Positions 25,698-35,676 of a DNA stretch of 45,502 bases are shown here, piece by piece (position 1 is the first letter of the stretch; each line of letters opens with the position of its first letter). Under the pieces are notes generated by a model. The model saw only the letters and a list, made by a program, of their open reading frames with translations, searched no databases and was not told the DNA's origin. Position numbers and translations under genes: made by a program. Source of the DNA: Colwellia sp. (GTDB taxonomy: Bacteria; Pseudomonadota; Gammaproteobacteria; Enterobacterales; Alteromonadaceae). The stretch spans positions 1 to 45,502 of the forward strand of contig JABSOX010000044.1 of the NCBI GenBank assembly GCA_013215655.1, written 5' to 3'.

Positions 25698-26921
25698 TTA
25701 TTGATATAAAACCCATACACCTATAATTGCCAATAGCGAAAACAACGTCGCTAATAGAGCTATAGTAAGTTGCACAATATTAATTTTTTGGCCTTGTTTA
25801 TGGTCTTGCCACTGTAGTTTTATACTCGCCAACCCTGTGCCTAAGTAAACAATCATCACAGCGAAAGTGGCAATAATGACCAAATACTCATAACTGCTGA
25901 TGAGGGACTCACTGTTACTAATTAATAAAAGAATGGCGCCTAAAACACTTGAAAATAACAATGCGCGTACGGGAGTACCTTGTGCGTTTTGCTGGCTAAA
26001 ATACTTAGGAAACATGCCATCTCTTGCGCCTGCGAGCAAGATAGTACCCGTGATCATAATACATACATTTAAAGTACCACTTATCGCAAACAAAGCGCCG
26101 ATAGTGATAATGATGGCACCTGAGTTGCCCATAAGAATTTGTGCAGCATCAGCAAAAGGCGATGTTGATTGCTGTAACTCTGCCAAGGGAATAATAGACA
26201 TCAAACCAAACATAGCAACCATATAGACAATTACTGCGGTTAGGGTGCCTAAGATAGAGGCTTTGGGAATGGTTTTTTTAGGGTCAATGGTATCTTCAGA
26301 TGGCAAGGTAGCAGACTCGACACCAATAAAAGAAAACATAATCAATAAGCATAACGCCGCAACCATATGAAATAGCGAATTATTATCAGGATTAATCGCG
26401 GGAATTTCTTTGATCTCTCCAAACATAATGCCAGCGACACCTAAAAAGACTAAAGGTAGGATCTTAATTACAGTGGTAACAAGTTGCACCGTACTGGCCT
26501 CACGCATACCACGAATGTTGATAGCGGTGAACAAAATAATAAGACTAATGGCAAATGCGGCACTGAATAGTGAGTTATCGATAAATGGCAAATATGCCTT
26601 ACTATAACCGGTAAAGGCAAGCGCAAGCGCGGGCACCGATGAAACTAAGGATATCCAATATCCCCAAGCGACAATGGCTGCCCATTTAGGGCCAAAGGCT
26701 TCTTGAACATAAAAATAAGGGCCGCCTAAACCGGGTTTACGGGATGACAAATAACTATAACTTAAGGCTAAGCATATGGCACCAAATCCGGTCACCGCCC
26801 AACCAAGAAAGCTATAACTGCCATAAGGGGCAAGTAAGGCTGGCATAGTCAAAATGCCTGAACCTATCATCATACCGGCCACTAGTGCCCACGAACGCCA
26901 TATTCCGATTGTTTTTTTCAC
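25698..26921 (-). CDS. APC-family amino acid permease
   Basis: 407 residues, strongly hydrophobic, with about 11-12 membrane helices. The first helix carries GMMIGSGILTMPA (16-28), the substrate-loop motif of APC antiporters/permeases; GGPYFYVQEAFGPKWA follows at the TM2-TM3 region. It resembles the arginine/ornithine/polyamine antiporter branch more than large amino-acid symporters. It is the first gene of a two-gene unit with ddaH (30 bp apart), which suggests transport of arginine, methylarginine or the citrulline product. Direction of transport cannot be told from sequence. Confidence 0.9.
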   Translation of the reverse strand: MKKTIGIWRSWALVAGMMIGSGILTMPALLAPYGSYSFLGWAVTGFGAICLALSYSYLSSRKPGLGGPYFYVQEAFGPKWAAIVAWGYWISLVSSVPALALAFTGYSKAYLPFIDNSLFSAAFAISLIILFTAINIRGMREASTVQLVTTVIKILPLVFLGVAGIMFGEIKEIPAINPDNNSLFHMVAALCLLIMFSFIGVESATLPSEDTIDPKKTIPKASILGTLTAVIVYMVAMFGLMSIIPLAELQQSTSPFADAAQILMGNSGAIIITIGALFAISGTLNVCIMITGTILLAGARDGMFPKYFSQQNAQGTPVRALLFSSVLGAILLLISNSESLISSYEYLVIIATFAVMIVYLGTGLASIKLQWQDHKQGQKINIVQLTIALLATLFSLLAIIGVWVLYQ

Positions 26922-27230
26922 TGTAATTCTTCTTATAGCTTAGTGTTATTAGCAGAGATTCTACTGACAGACTAAACACTAATAATGATTATTTCAACTG
27001 GTATGAGCTTTTTGCATGGTTAAATTTAAAACATTTTCCGGAGCTTTAATAGCCTTTACAATATTTGGCTTCTCCCTTTTAAGACGGCACTAAGAATGTC
27101 AACTCACGCACCTATTCTTTGTATAAATATTAGACATAATAATTTATCATTTGGACACTATATCCAATTAAAAAAGGGTAATAATATTTTCATATTATTA
27201 CCCTTTTTTAAAAATTATTTAAAACACTAT
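26922..27230. other. Intergenic region between fdx and the permease gene
   Basis: About 310 bp holding the isc operon terminator (element copy 5) and presumably the permease promoter. No iscX-like reading frame is present here, although iscX often follows fdx in gammaproteobacteria. Confidence 0.6.
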
Positions 27231-27270
27231 CTAGTGAGTTTCTGAAACCATGTTCACCGTATACTTAGGT
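27144..27270 (+). repeat. Dispersed element copy 5: true 3' end of fdx with its terminator
   Basis: Same order and spacing as the other copies, but the tail (27231-27263) is the actual end of the fdx reading frame (YTVNMVSETH then TAG). The left flank ATCATTTGGACACTATATCC matches copy 4. This copy is the candidate source or template of the family. Confidence 0.88.
27173..27207 (-). terminator. Intrinsic terminator of the isc operon
   Basis: Perfect 14-bp stem AAGGGTAATAATAT / ATATTATTACCCTT with a short loop, followed by a T-run on the minus strand just after the fdx stop codon. A T-run on the plus side makes it potentially bidirectional. Confidence 0.88.
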
Positions 27271-27569
27271 ATTTCAACAACCAAATCTTCATCACCAACA
27301 ATTGCTTGGCAGCCTAGGCGAGATTCTGGCTCTAAGCCCCATGCTCGATCAAGCATATCGTCTTCAAGTTCATCGCTTTCTTCGATGGAATCAAAACCTT
27401 CACGGATGATCATATGACAGGTTGTACAGGCGCAAACTTTTTCACAGGCATGTTCAACACCAATATCATTTTTAAGAGCGACGTTTAGAATGGTTTCGCC
27501 CTTTTCAGCTTGTACTACTGCCCCATCTGGGCATAAATCTTCGTTGGGGAGAAAAATAATTTGTGGCAT
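27231..27569 (-). CDS. fdx: ISC-system 2Fe-2S ferredoxin
   Basis: 112 residues. Adrenodoxin-type ferredoxin that supplies electrons during Fe-S cluster assembly. Cluster ligands are Cys42, Cys48, Cys51 and Cys87, matching the E. coli numbering; an extra Cys46 is present. The acidic helix SIEESDELEDDMLDRAWGLE is typical. Last gene of the isc operon, 35 bp after hscA. Its last eleven codons are duplicated in the dispersed elements described here. iscX is absent downstream. Confidence 0.97.
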   Translation of the reverse strand: MPQIIFLPNEDLCPDGAVVQAEKGETILNVALKNDIGVEHACEKVCACTTCHMIIREGFDSIEESDELEDDMLDRAWGLEPESRLGCQAIVGDEDLVVEIPKYTVNMVSETH

Positions 27570-27604
27570 TTTCTTTATTCCTAATTAATGCGAATTAATG
27601 CAAT

Positions 27605-29497
27605 TTAGAGTTCGTCTACTGAATGACCAGCCAATGCTGTTTTTATTGATGAGTCCATACGACGTTCCGCAAAAGTAGCAGTACTGTCATTTAATTTTTC
27701 AAGCGCAGCTTCAATATCAGCAACAACATCACTTTGGCTAATGCTAGCTAATTCAGTAATTGCACTCTTGATAGTGGTTACTTCATCTGCGGATAATAAA
27801 TGGCTATCTGCAAATAATGCTGCTTGAATTGATTCAATAACACGAGAGGCTTCTACTTGTTGCTCTTTAAGCATACGAGCTTGCATGTCACCTTCAGCAT
27901 TAGCCATTGATTCCATCAACATCGAGGTAATTTGATGCTCTTCTAAACCAAATGATGGTTTGACCGTAATACTGGTTTCAACACCTGTGGATTTCTCCAT
28001 TGCTGAAACTTCTAATAAACCGTCCGCATCAACTTTAAAGGTCACTCGAATATGTGCAGCACCCGCTGTCATCGCAGGAATACCACGTAGTTCAAAACGT
28101 GCTAATGAACGACAATCATCTACCAATTCACGCTCACCCTGTAATACATGTACCGCCATGGCTGTTTGACCATCTTTAAAGGTGGTGAATTCTTGTGCTT
28201 TAGCCACAGGAATAGTGGTATTTCGAGGTATAACTTTTTCGACTAAGCCGCCCATGGTTTCTAAGCCGAGTGACAAAGGAATAACATCAAGCAATAACAT
28301 ATCACTGTCAGGCTTATTCCCCGCAAGAATATCTGCTTGTATAGCGGCGCCAATGGCAACCACTTTATCGGGGTCAATTGACGTTAATGGTTGTTTGTTA
28401 AAATGCTTTTCAACCTCAGCACGCACTAAAGGTACACGAGTTGAACCGCCGACCATTACTATTTCAATGATTTCATCAATACTTATTTCAGCATCTTTTA
28501 ATGCACGTCGACAGGCGCGTAGTGTTTTCTTAACCAGTGGCGAAATCAGTTGTTCAAAGTTTTCACGCGTAATTACCGATGACCATTCTTTTTTATTTTC
28601 TGTATCCAAGCTCCCTTCTAAAGTTAACTTCGCTTCAAAACGTTCAACACGACTCAGCTGTTCTTTGGTAAGTCGAGCTTGGTGTAATAATTGGCGTTCC
28701 ATAGAGTTAGACAAAGGTCGTTGTAAATCAGACGTTTCAATAAAATAATCAACTAAAACGTTATCAAAGTCATCACCACCAAGGGCAGAATCACCTCCGG
28801 TTGCTAGTACTTCAAAGACGCCTTTATTTAAGCGTAAAATTGAAATATCAAAGGTACCACCACCAAGGTCATAAACAGCAATAACACCCTCTTGTTGGCC
28901 TTGTTGATCGCTATCTAATCCGTAAGCAACTGCAGCCGCTGTGGGTTCATTTAATAAACGTAATACATTTAAGCCGGCAAGTTTAGCTGCATCTTTAGTG
29001 CTGTGACGTTGTGCATCATCGAAATAAGCAGGTACAGTAATGACTACGCCTGTCAATTCGCCACCAAGGGCACTTTGTGCACGCACCGAGAGTGTTTTTA
29101 ATATCTCAGCTGATACTTGCACAGGATTAACCGCGCCTGATCGTGTTTCAATTTCAGGATGATTTTCATCACCACTAAATTGATAAGGCAAAGATGGATA
29201 TTTATTGGTGATATCCGCTAGTGAGCGACCAATTAAACGTTTGGCTGAAACAATAGTATTTTCAGGATCCGTGATCGCATAAGCTTGTGCAGCTTGCCCT
29301 ACTAATACTTCTCCTTCTTGATAACTAACAACTGAAGGTAAAATATCGTGGTTATTGTCGTCAACTAACGTTTCCGCTAAGCCGCTTTTTACGCTAGCAA
29401 TAAGAGAGTTGGTTGTACCTAAATCAATGCCTGCGGCAAGTCGATGTTCGTGAGGAACAGTACTTTGTCCAGGCTCAGCAATTTGTAATAAGGCCAT
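27605..29497 (-). CDS. hscA: HscA, Hsp70-type chaperone of Fe-S assembly
   Basis: 630 residues. It binds the LPPVK motif of IscU and drives cluster transfer with ATP. The ATPase domain begins with [14 protein letters not shown] and contains [13 protein letters not shown] and [12 protein letters not shown]. The substrate-binding domain follows the linker-region sequence [17 protein letters not shown]. Located between hscB (22 bp upstream) and fdx, as in other isc operons. Confidence 0.97.
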   Translation of the reverse strand: MALLQIAEPGQSTVPHEHRLAAGIDLGTTNSLIASVKSGLAETLVDDNNHDILPSVVSYQEGEVLVGQAAQAYAITDPENTIVSAKRLIGRSLADITNKYPSLPYQFSGDENHPEIETRSGAVNPVQVSAEILKTLSVRAQSALGGELTGVVITVPAYFDDAQRHSTKDAAKLAGLNVLRLLNEPTAAAVAYGLDSDQQGQQEGVIAVYDLGGGTFDISILRLNKGVFEVLATGGDSALGGDDFDNVLVDYFIETSDLQRPLSNSMERQLLHQARLTKEQLSRVERFEAKLTLEGSLDTENKKEWSSVITRENFEQLISPLVKKTLRACRRALKDAEISIDEIIEIVMVGGSTRVPLVRAEVEKHFNKQPLTSIDPDKVVAIGAAIQADILAGNKPDSDMLLLDVIPLSLGLETMGGLVEKVIPRNTTIPVAKAQEFTTFKDGQTAMAVHVLQGERELVDDCRSLARFELRGIPAMTAGAAHIRVTFKVDADGLLEVSAMEKSTGVETSITVKPSFGLEEHQITSMLMESMANAEGDMQARMLKEQQVEASRVIESIQAALFADSHLLSADEVTTIKSAITELASISQSDVVADIEAALEKLNDSTATFAERRMDSSIKTALAGHSVDEL

Positions 29498-29519
29498 TAT
29501 AAAAGTCTTCTAAAGGTGA

Positions 29520-30047
29520 TTAATCGTCGAACAATAGATCTTCAAGTTTGTCTAATTCAACATGAAGTTTTTGATAAAACTTTAGTTTTCGCAAGTTTTC
29601 ACATGCTAGAGCATTGGCCGCTTCAGTATTTTCATTTAGCTGTGTTTGCATAGTTTTAAATAACTGTTCAAATTCAGCCTCAAGAACTTGTGTAACTTCA
29701 AGAACAGCAGCATCAACATCATCGGCATGTTTAACTTCAGCCAACATTTCACGCAATTCCATTTGCCTCATTAAAAAGCTATTATCACTAAATGACACTT
29801 GTTCACTCGGCATGTCAACATTTCTAAGTACTAACATATATTCAGCACGCTTAATTGGATTTTTAAGCGTCTGATAAGCATCATTGACTAATGTAGATTT
29901 TTTTACTGCGAGTAACTTTTCTTGTTCTGTGCCATGAGCAAAACGGTCAGGATGCACCGCTCTTTGGAGATTTTGGTACGTTTGCGCTAAGGCCTTTGTA
30001 TCAAGATTGAACTGGCTGTCTAAACCCAATAATTGAAAATAATTCAC
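29520..30047 (-). CDS. hscB: HscB, J-domain co-chaperone
   Basis: 175 residues. N-terminal J domain with the HPD motif at 32-34 (LQRAVHPDRFA), then a three-helix C-terminal domain (about 85-170) that binds IscU. It stimulates HscA ATPase and delivers IscU. Length matches the E. coli protein. It follows iscA by 38 bp. Confidence 0.97.
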   Translation of the reverse strand: MNYFQLLGLDSQFNLDTKALAQTYQNLQRAVHPDRFAHGTEQEKLLAVKKSTLVNDAYQTLKNPIKRAEYMLVLRNVDMPSEQVSFSDNSFLMRQMELREMLAEVKHADDVDAAVLEVTQVLEAEFEQLFKTMQTQLNENTEAANALACENLRKLKFYQKLHVELDKLEDLLFDD

Positions 30048-30085
30048 AAACTATACTCTAGCTAAAATTGATAAAAGCAGATCGA

Positions 30086-30409
30086 CTAAACATTAAAGCT
30101 TTCACCACAACCACATTCGCCTTTAGCATTAGGGTTAGTGAATTGAAATCCCTCGTTTAGACCTTCTTTAACAAAATCTAACTGAATACCATTTAAGTAA
30201 ACCAAACTTTTTCCGTCGATGATAATTTTAACATCATCAATAGAGAAAACTTGGTCATCTTCGTTAAGGTCATCAACAAACTCAAGAACATAAGCCAAAC
30301 CCGAGCAACCGGTAGTTTTTATGCCTAAACGTAAACCTATGCCTTTGCCACGGTTATCCATGAACGATTTTACCCGTTCAGTGGCGGCGGGTGTCATAGT
30401 AACACTCAT
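30086..30409 (-). CDS. iscA: IscA, A-type Fe-S carrier
   Basis: 107 residues. The three conserved cysteines are Cys35 ([14 protein letters not shown]), Cys99 and Cys101 (GECGCGESF), matching E. coli IscA. It carries iron or Fe-S clusters from IscU to apo-proteins. It follows iscU by 23 bp. Confidence 0.97.
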   Translation of the reverse strand: MSVTMTPAATERVKSFMDNRGKGIGLRLGIKTTGCSGLAYVLEFVDDLNEDDQVFSIDDVKIIIDGKSLVYLNGIQLDFVKEGLNEGFQFTNPNAKGECGCGESFNV

Positions 30410-30432
30410 ACTTTTAGCTCCAACAAGCGTAT

Positions 30433-30816
30433 TTACTGCGGGTTTTTACTGCGATAGTCTTCAATTGCTGCTTTAATTGCATCTTCCGCTAAAATTGAAC
30501 AATGAATTTTAACTGGAGGTAATGCGAGCTCTTCAGCAATAGCAGTATTTTTGATCTTACCTGCTTCTTCAATTGATTTACCTTTTACCCATTCGGTAAC
30601 CAATGAGCTTGAAGCGATTGCAGAGCCACAACCGTACGTTTTAAACTTAGCATCTTCGATAATACCATCTTCAGATATTCTCAATTGCAGTTTCATTACG
30701 TCACCACATGCAGGTGCGCCAACCATACCTGTTGCTACTTGTGGATCATCTTTATCCATAGAACCAACGTTGCGTGGATTTTCATAATGATCAATTACTT
30801 TTTCTGAATAAGCCAT
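30433..30816 (-). CDS. iscU: IscU, Fe-S cluster scaffold
   Basis: 127 residues. Cluster ligands are Cys37 and Asp39 ([11 protein letters not shown]), a cysteine in [10 protein letters not shown], and Cys in [13 protein letters not shown]. The HscA recognition motif LPPVK lies just before the last cysteine. The assembly scaffold for IscS-derived sulfur. It follows iscS by 65 bp. Confidence 0.98.
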   Translation of the reverse strand: MAYSEKVIDHYENPRNVGSMDKDDPQVATGMVGAPACGDVMKLQLRISEDGIIEDAKFKTYGCGSAIASSSLVTEWVKGKSIEEAGKIKNTAIAEELALPPVKIHCSILAEDAIKAAIEDYRSKNPQ

Positions 30817-30881
30817 AACTTTTCTCCTATGCTACGTAACTGCTTTAAAATCACAGTTACGTAAATAATATTTAAGGTTGC

Positions 30882-32096
30882 TTAGTGAGCAGCCCATTCA
30901 ATTGAGTCTAAATCAATACCATCTTTGAACATTTCCCAAAGTGGTGACATGTCACGTAAATGACCAATTGATTTTTGAATAATATCTATTGCGTGGTCTA
31001 TTTCTTCCGCAGTAGTAAAACGTCCAAAACTAAAACGAATAGAACTATGTGCCATTTCGTCATTTAATCCTAAAGCGCGTAATACATAAGAAGGCTCGAG
31101 ACTTGCGGAAGTACAGGCCGAACCTGAAGATACCGCTAAATCTTTTAGCGCCATGATAAGAGACTCACCTTCAACAAAATTAAAGCTAATATTTAAATTA
31201 CCCGCATAACGTTTGTCAAAATCGCCATTAACAAAAACTTGTTCCATGGTATTTAAACCCGCCCATAAACGGTCGCGCATTTTAGTTACATGTTCTAAAT
31301 CTTGTGCCATTTCTTCTTTGGCTATTCGGAAAGCTTCACCCATACCAACAATCTGATGTGTCGCTAAGGTACCACTGCGCATACCACGTTCATGACCACC
31401 ACCGTGCGTTTGTGCTTCAAGACGGATACGCGGCTTACGGCGAACAAAAAGTGCGCCCATGCCTTTTGGTCCATAAATTTTATGAGCTGAAAAAGACATC
31501 AAGTCGACTTTTAGGTGTTGCATATCAATAGCAATTTTTCCGGCACTTTGTGCAGCATCAACATGAAAAACAATTTTACGAGCACGACATATTTCACCAA
31601 TTTCGCTAATGTCTTGAATAACGCCAATTTCGTTATTCACATGCATGATACTCACTAAAATGGTATCTTCACGTATTGCATCATTTAATTTATTTAAATC
31701 AATTAAGCCGTTACTTTCAGGATCTAAATAAGTCACTTCAAACCCTTGACGTTCTAATTCACGGCAAGTATCTAAAACAGCTTTATGTTCTGTTTTGCAG
31801 GTAATAACATGTTTACCTTTTTTACTATAAAAGTTCGCAGCACCTTTTATAGCTAGGTTATTAGACTCTGTAGCACCAGAAGTAAAAACAATTTCACGAG
31901 GGTCAGCATTGATTAAGTCGGCAATATGATTGCGCGCAATATCAACAGCTTCTTCGGCTTGCCAGCCAAACTTATGTGAACGAGATGCGGGATTACCGTA
32001 AAAACCATCGGTGGTCATATACTGCATCATTTTTGTCGCAACACGTTTATCTACAGGTGTTGTTGCTGAATAATCAAAATAAATAGGAAGCTTCAT
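30882..32096 (-). CDS. iscS: IscS, cysteine desulfurase
   Basis: 404 residues, exactly the E. coli length. PLP lysine in [16 protein letters not shown] and catalytic Cys328 in [10 protein letters not shown]. It converts cysteine to alanine and passes persulfide to IscU and tRNA-thiolation partners. It follows iscR by 25 bp. cysE lies upstream of iscR and could supply its substrate pathway. Confidence 0.98.
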   Translation of the reverse strand: MKLPIYFDYSATTPVDKRVATKMMQYMTTDGFYGNPASRSHKFGWQAEEAVDIARNHIADLINADPREIVFTSGATESNNLAIKGAANFYSKKGKHVITCKTEHKAVLDTCRELERQGFEVTYLDPESNGLIDLNKLNDAIREDTILVSIMHVNNEIGVIQDISEIGEICRARKIVFHVDAAQSAGKIAIDMQHLKVDLMSFSAHKIYGPKGMGALFVRRKPRIRLEAQTHGGGHERGMRSGTLATHQIVGMGEAFRIAKEEMAQDLEHVTKMRDRLWAGLNTMEQVFVNGDFDKRYAGNLNISFNFVEGESLIMALKDLAVSSGSACTSASLEPSYVLRALGLNDEMAHSSIRFSFGRFTTAEEIDHAIDIIQKSIGHLRDMSPLWEMFKDGIDLDSIEWAAH

Positions 32097-32121
32097 GAGC
32101 TAACACTCTCCAACGTAAATT

Positions 32122-32631
32122 TTACCAATCTTGCATAATGCTTTGAGTAGCAATAATTTTACTTGATAATTTATTGCTACTACTTGTTTCTTTATGATTT
32201 CTATCTTGTCTTTCTGATACGTCTTTAACAATTCGTTGTTCAACTAATTCAGACAAGCTTATATTTTTCAGGAATTCTTCAATACGAGCGCTCAGGTCTT
32301 CCCACAAAGTATGAGTAAGGCATTGTTCGCCATCTTGGCAATTCCCTTTACCTGAACATTTAGTGGCATCAATGCTCTCATCAACAGCACTGATCACATC
32401 AGCAACTGCTATTTGTGCAGAACATTTACCTAAACGATAACCGCCACCAGGACCACGGATACTATTCACTAAACCATGTTTACGTAAACGAGAAAATAAC
32501 TGTTCCAAATAGGACAATGAAATACCTTGTCGCTCAGAAATATCAGCTAAAGATACCGGACCAGACACAGCATGAATGGTAACATCCAACATTGCTGTTA
32601 CTGCATAACGTCCTTTAGAAGTCAGTTTCAT
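32122..32631 (-). CDS. iscR: IscR, Rrf2-family Fe-S regulator
   Basis: 169 residues. The N-terminal winged helix reads [17 protein letters not shown] with the recognition region [18 protein letters not shown]. The 2Fe-2S ligands are Cys92, Cys98, Cys104 and His107. Holo-IscR represses the isc operon; apo-IscR regulates other genes. Two type-1-like sites flank the promoter upstream, consistent with feedback control. First gene of the operon. Confidence 0.97.
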   Translation of the reverse strand: MKLTSKGRYAVTAMLDVTIHAVSGPVSLADISERQGISLSYLEQLFSRLRKHGLVNSIRGPGGGYRLGKCSAQIAVADVISAVDESIDATKCSGKGNCQDGEQCLTHTLWEDLSARIEEFLKNISLSELVEQRIVKDVSERQDRNHKETSSSNKLSSKIIATQSIMQDW

Positions 32632-32689
32632 TGTTTACTCCTGTTGATTTTCGCGCAATTTTACATAACCTTGTAAAATAGTCAACTAA

Positions 32690-32714
32690 ATACCCTAGTG
32701 ATTTACTCAAGTAT
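32690..32714. promoter_or_regulatory. IscR type-1-like binding site B
   Basis: 25-bp imperfect palindrome with outer arms ATACCC and CAAGTAT and an A/T centre. It overlaps the iscR -10 element, so binding should block transcription. Confidence 0.65.
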
Positions 32715-32740
32715 TTTAACTCAGGGAGGTTGAGAGTCAA
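32713..32740 (-). promoter_or_regulatory. iscR promoter
   Basis: On the minus strand, -35 TTGACT (32735-32740) and -10 TAAAAT (32713-32718) are separated by 16 bp. The start codon lies about 80 bp downstream. Confidence 0.7.
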
Positions 32741-32745
32741 TACAA

Positions 32746-32770
32746 ATACTTGACTAATTTACTCAAGTAT
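32746..32770. promoter_or_regulatory. IscR type-1-like binding site A
   Basis: 25-bp near-perfect palindrome with arms ATACTTGACTA and TACTCAAGTAT around TTT, closely fitting the known type-1 IscR consensus. It lies just upstream of the -35 element, 56 bp from site B centre to centre. Confidence 0.8.
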
Positions 32771-32809
32771 TCGTATTGCACTAATAAATAAGAGGAAAGT
32801 TATTAACAA

Positions 32810-33619
32810 CTAAATTTCAGGGTCAAATGATGCAACAACAGCTTCACGACGTTGCGCTGCAGCTTTTTCATCCTCAACAAATTCACCAACACGTAGTTCA
32901 GGTAAGTCTTCTTGGCAAACACTACCACCAAGGCTATTCACTTCTTTGCACAACGAAGATACCTTGCCATCCATTAAATGCATATGGTCAAGTAAACGAC
33001 CAATAGCTTTAGCAACGGGATCTGGATTATCTGCTGATACCGCATAAGCATCGAAACCAAACTTATTCGCCGCTTCTTGGCGTTTAGCTTTATCTTTCGC
33101 ATCTTTTTTACTGTTTACAATACGAGCTGGAATACCAACAGCCGTGGCATTATCAGGTAAGTCTTTAACCACAACAGAATTAGAACCAACTTTACCGCCA
33201 TTGCCGATACGAATAGGACCCAGTATTTGTGCCCCTGCACCAATAACCACATTATCACCTAAAGTTGGATGACGTTTACCTTCTTTCCAACTGGTTCCTC
33301 CTAAAGTAACGCCATGATAAAGTGTACAATCGTTACCTATTTCAGCAGTTTCACCAATAACGATGCCCATACCGTGGTCAATAAAAAACCGTCGGCCTAA
33401 AGTTGCACCAGGATGAATTTCTACACCCGTTAACCACCGCGAAAAAGTTGATATACATCGCGCTAATAATTTCCAGTCCGCTTGCCACAACTTATGACTT
33501 AAACGATGGATCCAAATAGCATGCATACCCGGGTAATTGGTTAATACTTCAAAAGTGGTACGTGCTGCGGGATCTCGATCAAAGACACTATTAATATCTT
33601 CTTTGATACGACTGAACAT
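32810..33619 (-). CDS. cysE: Serine O-acetyltransferase
   Basis: 269 residues. Makes O-acetylserine from serine and acetyl-CoA, the first step of cysteine synthesis. The left-handed beta-helix is seen in [19 protein letters not shown] and [20 protein letters not shown], ending in [19 protein letters not shown]-terminal extension of about 80 residues follows the helix, as in many marine CysE/EpsC proteins. It is upstream of iscR on the same strand but separated by the IscR-controlled promoter region. Cysteine made here feeds IscS. Confidence 0.95.
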   Translation of the reverse strand: MFSRIKEDINSVFDRDPAARTTFEVLTNYPGMHAIWIHRLSHKLWQADWKLLARCISTFSRWLTGVEIHPGATLGRRFFIDHGMGIVIGETAEIGNDCTLYHGVTLGGTSWKEGKRHPTLGDNVVIGAGAQILGPIRIGNGGKVGSNSVVVKDLPDNATAVGIPARIVNSKKDAKDKAKRQEAANKFGFDAYAVSADNPDPVAKAIGRLLDHMHLMDGKVSSLCKEVNSLGGSVCQEDLPELRVGEFVEDEKAAAQRREAVVASFDPEI

Positions 33620-33688
33620 ATTTCTTCCTTATATTTGTTGATACCTATCCATACAAGAAATGGTGGGTATAACAATAATTACATAATA

Positions 33689-34486
33689 CTAGTTTTTATT
33701 TTTTGCTGCTCTTTCTACTGACGCCAAAATACCACGTAACATTTTAACTTCTTTAACATCAGGACGTGCTCGATTAAGTAGACGTCTTAATTTAGTCATG
33801 ATCAAACCGGGATGACTCGGCACAATAAAGCCTGTTGTTTTTAATGCATCTTCAAAATGTTGATATAAGCGCTCAGTATCTTCAATAATCGGATATTCAT
33901 CTTCGCCAACATCCTCACTATCAGTAGCAACCACCGTTTGAACAGGTTTACTTTTCTTATAGTCTTGTTCTTGTGCTAACAAGTAACTAGTACGTACTTC
34001 ATAACTTAATGTTTGCACCGCCATGGCTAAATTCAATGAGCTATATTCCGGATTAGCGGGGATTTGCACATGAAAATGACAAAGTTGTAATTCATCATTA
34101 GTTAAACCACTACTTTCACGACCAAAAACTAACGCTACAGGAAAGTTTTTCGCTTCATCAACAAGCTTTACACCACAACCTCTCGGTTCTAACATCGGCC
34201 AAGGTAAAGTTCGTGAACGAGCACTTGTACCTACCACTAAACCACATTCAGCAATAGCTTCTTCCAAGGTGGCAACAACTTTTGCATTCGCTAATACATC
34301 ACTTGCACCAGCAGATAATGCTTGTGCTTGCCCATTAGGCATTTCCTGTGGGTCTACTAATATAAGCTGACTAAGTCCCATGGTTTTCATAGCGCGAGCT
34401 GCTGAACCCATGTTTCTACAATCTGAGGTATTGACTAAAACAATACGTACGTTATCTAACAAAGAACTTGACGTTGAAGCTGACAT
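33689..34486 (-). CDS. trmJ: TrmJ, tRNA (cytidine/uridine-32-2'-O)-methyltransferase
   Basis: 265 residues. SPOUT-family SAM-dependent enzyme modifying the ribose at position 32 of tRNA. N-terminal [19 protein letters not shown], then [15 protein letters not shown] and [16 protein letters not shown] are the knot motifs. The C-terminal extension ends in [20 protein letters not shown], typical of TrmJ. It precedes cysE and iscR on the same strand, the common order in gammaproteobacteria. Confidence 0.95.
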   Translation of the reverse strand: MSASTSSSLLDNVRIVLVNTSDCRNMGSAARAMKTMGLSQLILVDPQEMPNGQAQALSAGASDVLANAKVVATLEEAIAECGLVVGTSARSRTLPWPMLEPRGCGVKLVDEAKNFPVALVFGRESSGLTNDELQLCHFHVQIPANPEYSSLNLAMAVQTLSYEVRTSYLLAQEQDYKKSKPVQTVVATDSEDVGEDEYPIIEDTERLYQHFEDALKTTGFIVPSHPGLIMTKLRRLLNRARPDVKEVKMLRGILASVERAAKNKN

Positions 34487-34860
34487 TATCTTTTTTACTC
34501 ACTTAAATTATTGCATCATCAACCACGATAAATAGTGGCTAAATTTTCGGGCAATACTAGCATAGAACGATACCTCTGTACTGGGAAAATATCACCAAGT
34601 TTGTCATCAATTTTTAGTGTTAATCATTATGATTTAGTCAAATTTGATATATCTAGTTAATTTATCTCCATTGCCACTCAATGAATATCTCGATGAATTT
34701 GTATAACAATCAAACTTTTTTAGTCTACTGTTATTGGGTGTCGCTAAATGAAAATAGGTTTGCTATAATATGCGCGCTTGAATTTATACGCTCTGCGTCA
34801 AGCATTGTTCTTTTTAAAATTTGTTGTTTTTAGTTATCGTTTCTAAATAAGGTAGTCGAT
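34487..34860. other. Divergent intergenic region of trmJ and suhB
   Basis: About 370 bp. The suhB promoter is visible at its right side; the trmJ promoter was not fixed. No other gene or repeat was seen. Confidence 0.5.
34761..34769 (+). promoter_or_regulatory. Probable extended -10 promoter of suhB
   Basis: TGCTATAAT, a consensus -10 with an upstream TG, about 90 bp before the suhB start. No -35 at good spacing was found, as is common with extended -10 promoters. Confidence 0.6.
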
Positions 34861-35664
34861 ATGCATCCTATGCTTAATATTGGTGTGCGCGCTGCGCGCT
34901 CCGCTGGTAAAGTTATTATTCGCGCGTTTGAACAGTTAGATAAAGTTGAAATAGAGTCAAAAGGTACTAATGACTTTGTTACAAGTGTCGACATTAGCGC
35001 TGAAGAAGCCATTGTTGAAACGATTCAAAAGTCGTACCCAAACCATACAATTATCGGCGAAGAATGTGGATTAATTCAAGGAAGTGATAATGACTTTCAA
35101 TGGATCATTGACCCATTAGATGGAACAACAAACTTTCTTAAAGGCATTCCTCATTTTGCTGTATCCATTGCCTTAAGAGTTAAAGGTAAATTAGACCAAG
35201 CCATTATTTACGATCCAATTCGTGGCGAGTTATTCACAGCAAGTCGTGGTAAAGGCGCACAACTCAATAGCAGTCGTATTCGCGTGAAAAATCACAAAGA
35301 GCTTAATGGCACTATTATCGCAACAGGTTTCCCCTTTAAACATAAGCAACATACCAACGCTTACTTAGAAATGTTCAAAACATTATTTACTAAAGCATCC
35401 GATATGCGTCGTGCTGGCTCCGCTGCACTAGATTTAGCGTACGTTGCAGCTGGTCGTGTTGATGGATTTTTTGAAATTGGCTTAAAACCTTGGGATACCG
35501 CAGCAGGCGAACTTATGGTAATTGAAGCTGGCGGTTTGGTTACTGACTTTGTTGGTGGTCACAACCAAATGAACTCTGGCAACATTGTTGCTGCTAGTCC
35601 TCGTTTATTAAAAGAAATACTCAAAAATATTCGTCCTCATTTAGGCGATTCTTTAAATAAGTAA
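34861..35664 (+). CDS. suhB: SuhB, inositol-1-monophosphatase family
   Basis: 267 residues, the length of E. coli SuhB. Metal-binding motifs: GEECG, WIIDPLDGTTNFLKGIPHF and WDTAAGELMVIEAGG. It hydrolyses inositol phosphates in vitro; in E. coli it also acts as an rRNA transcription antitermination factor. Divergent from trmJ, the conserved neighbour. Confidence 0.96.
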   Translation: MHPMLNIGVRAARSAGKVIIRAFEQLDKVEIESKGTNDFVTSVDISAEEAIVETIQKSYPNHTIIGEECGLIQGSDNDFQWIIDPLDGTTNFLKGIPHFAVSIALRVKGKLDQAIIYDPIRGELFTASRGKGAQLNSSRIRVKNHKELNGTIIATGFPFKHKQHTNAYLEMFKTLFTKASDMRRAGSAALDLAYVAAGRVDGFFEIGLKPWDTAAGELMVIEAGGLVTDFVGGHNQMNSGNIVAASPRLLKEILKNIRPHLGDSLNK

Positions 35665-35676
35665 TCTCGCCTATAA

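Noticed and set aside
5553-27270. CRISPR-like interpretation of the regularly repeated hairpin elements
   Set aside because: Copies are kilobases apart, single and lie at gene ends; there is no repeat-spacer array and no cas gene.
28182-28748. 188-codon plus-strand frame inside hscA
   Set aside because: Antisense shadow of hscA; its composition mirrors the reverse strand codons.
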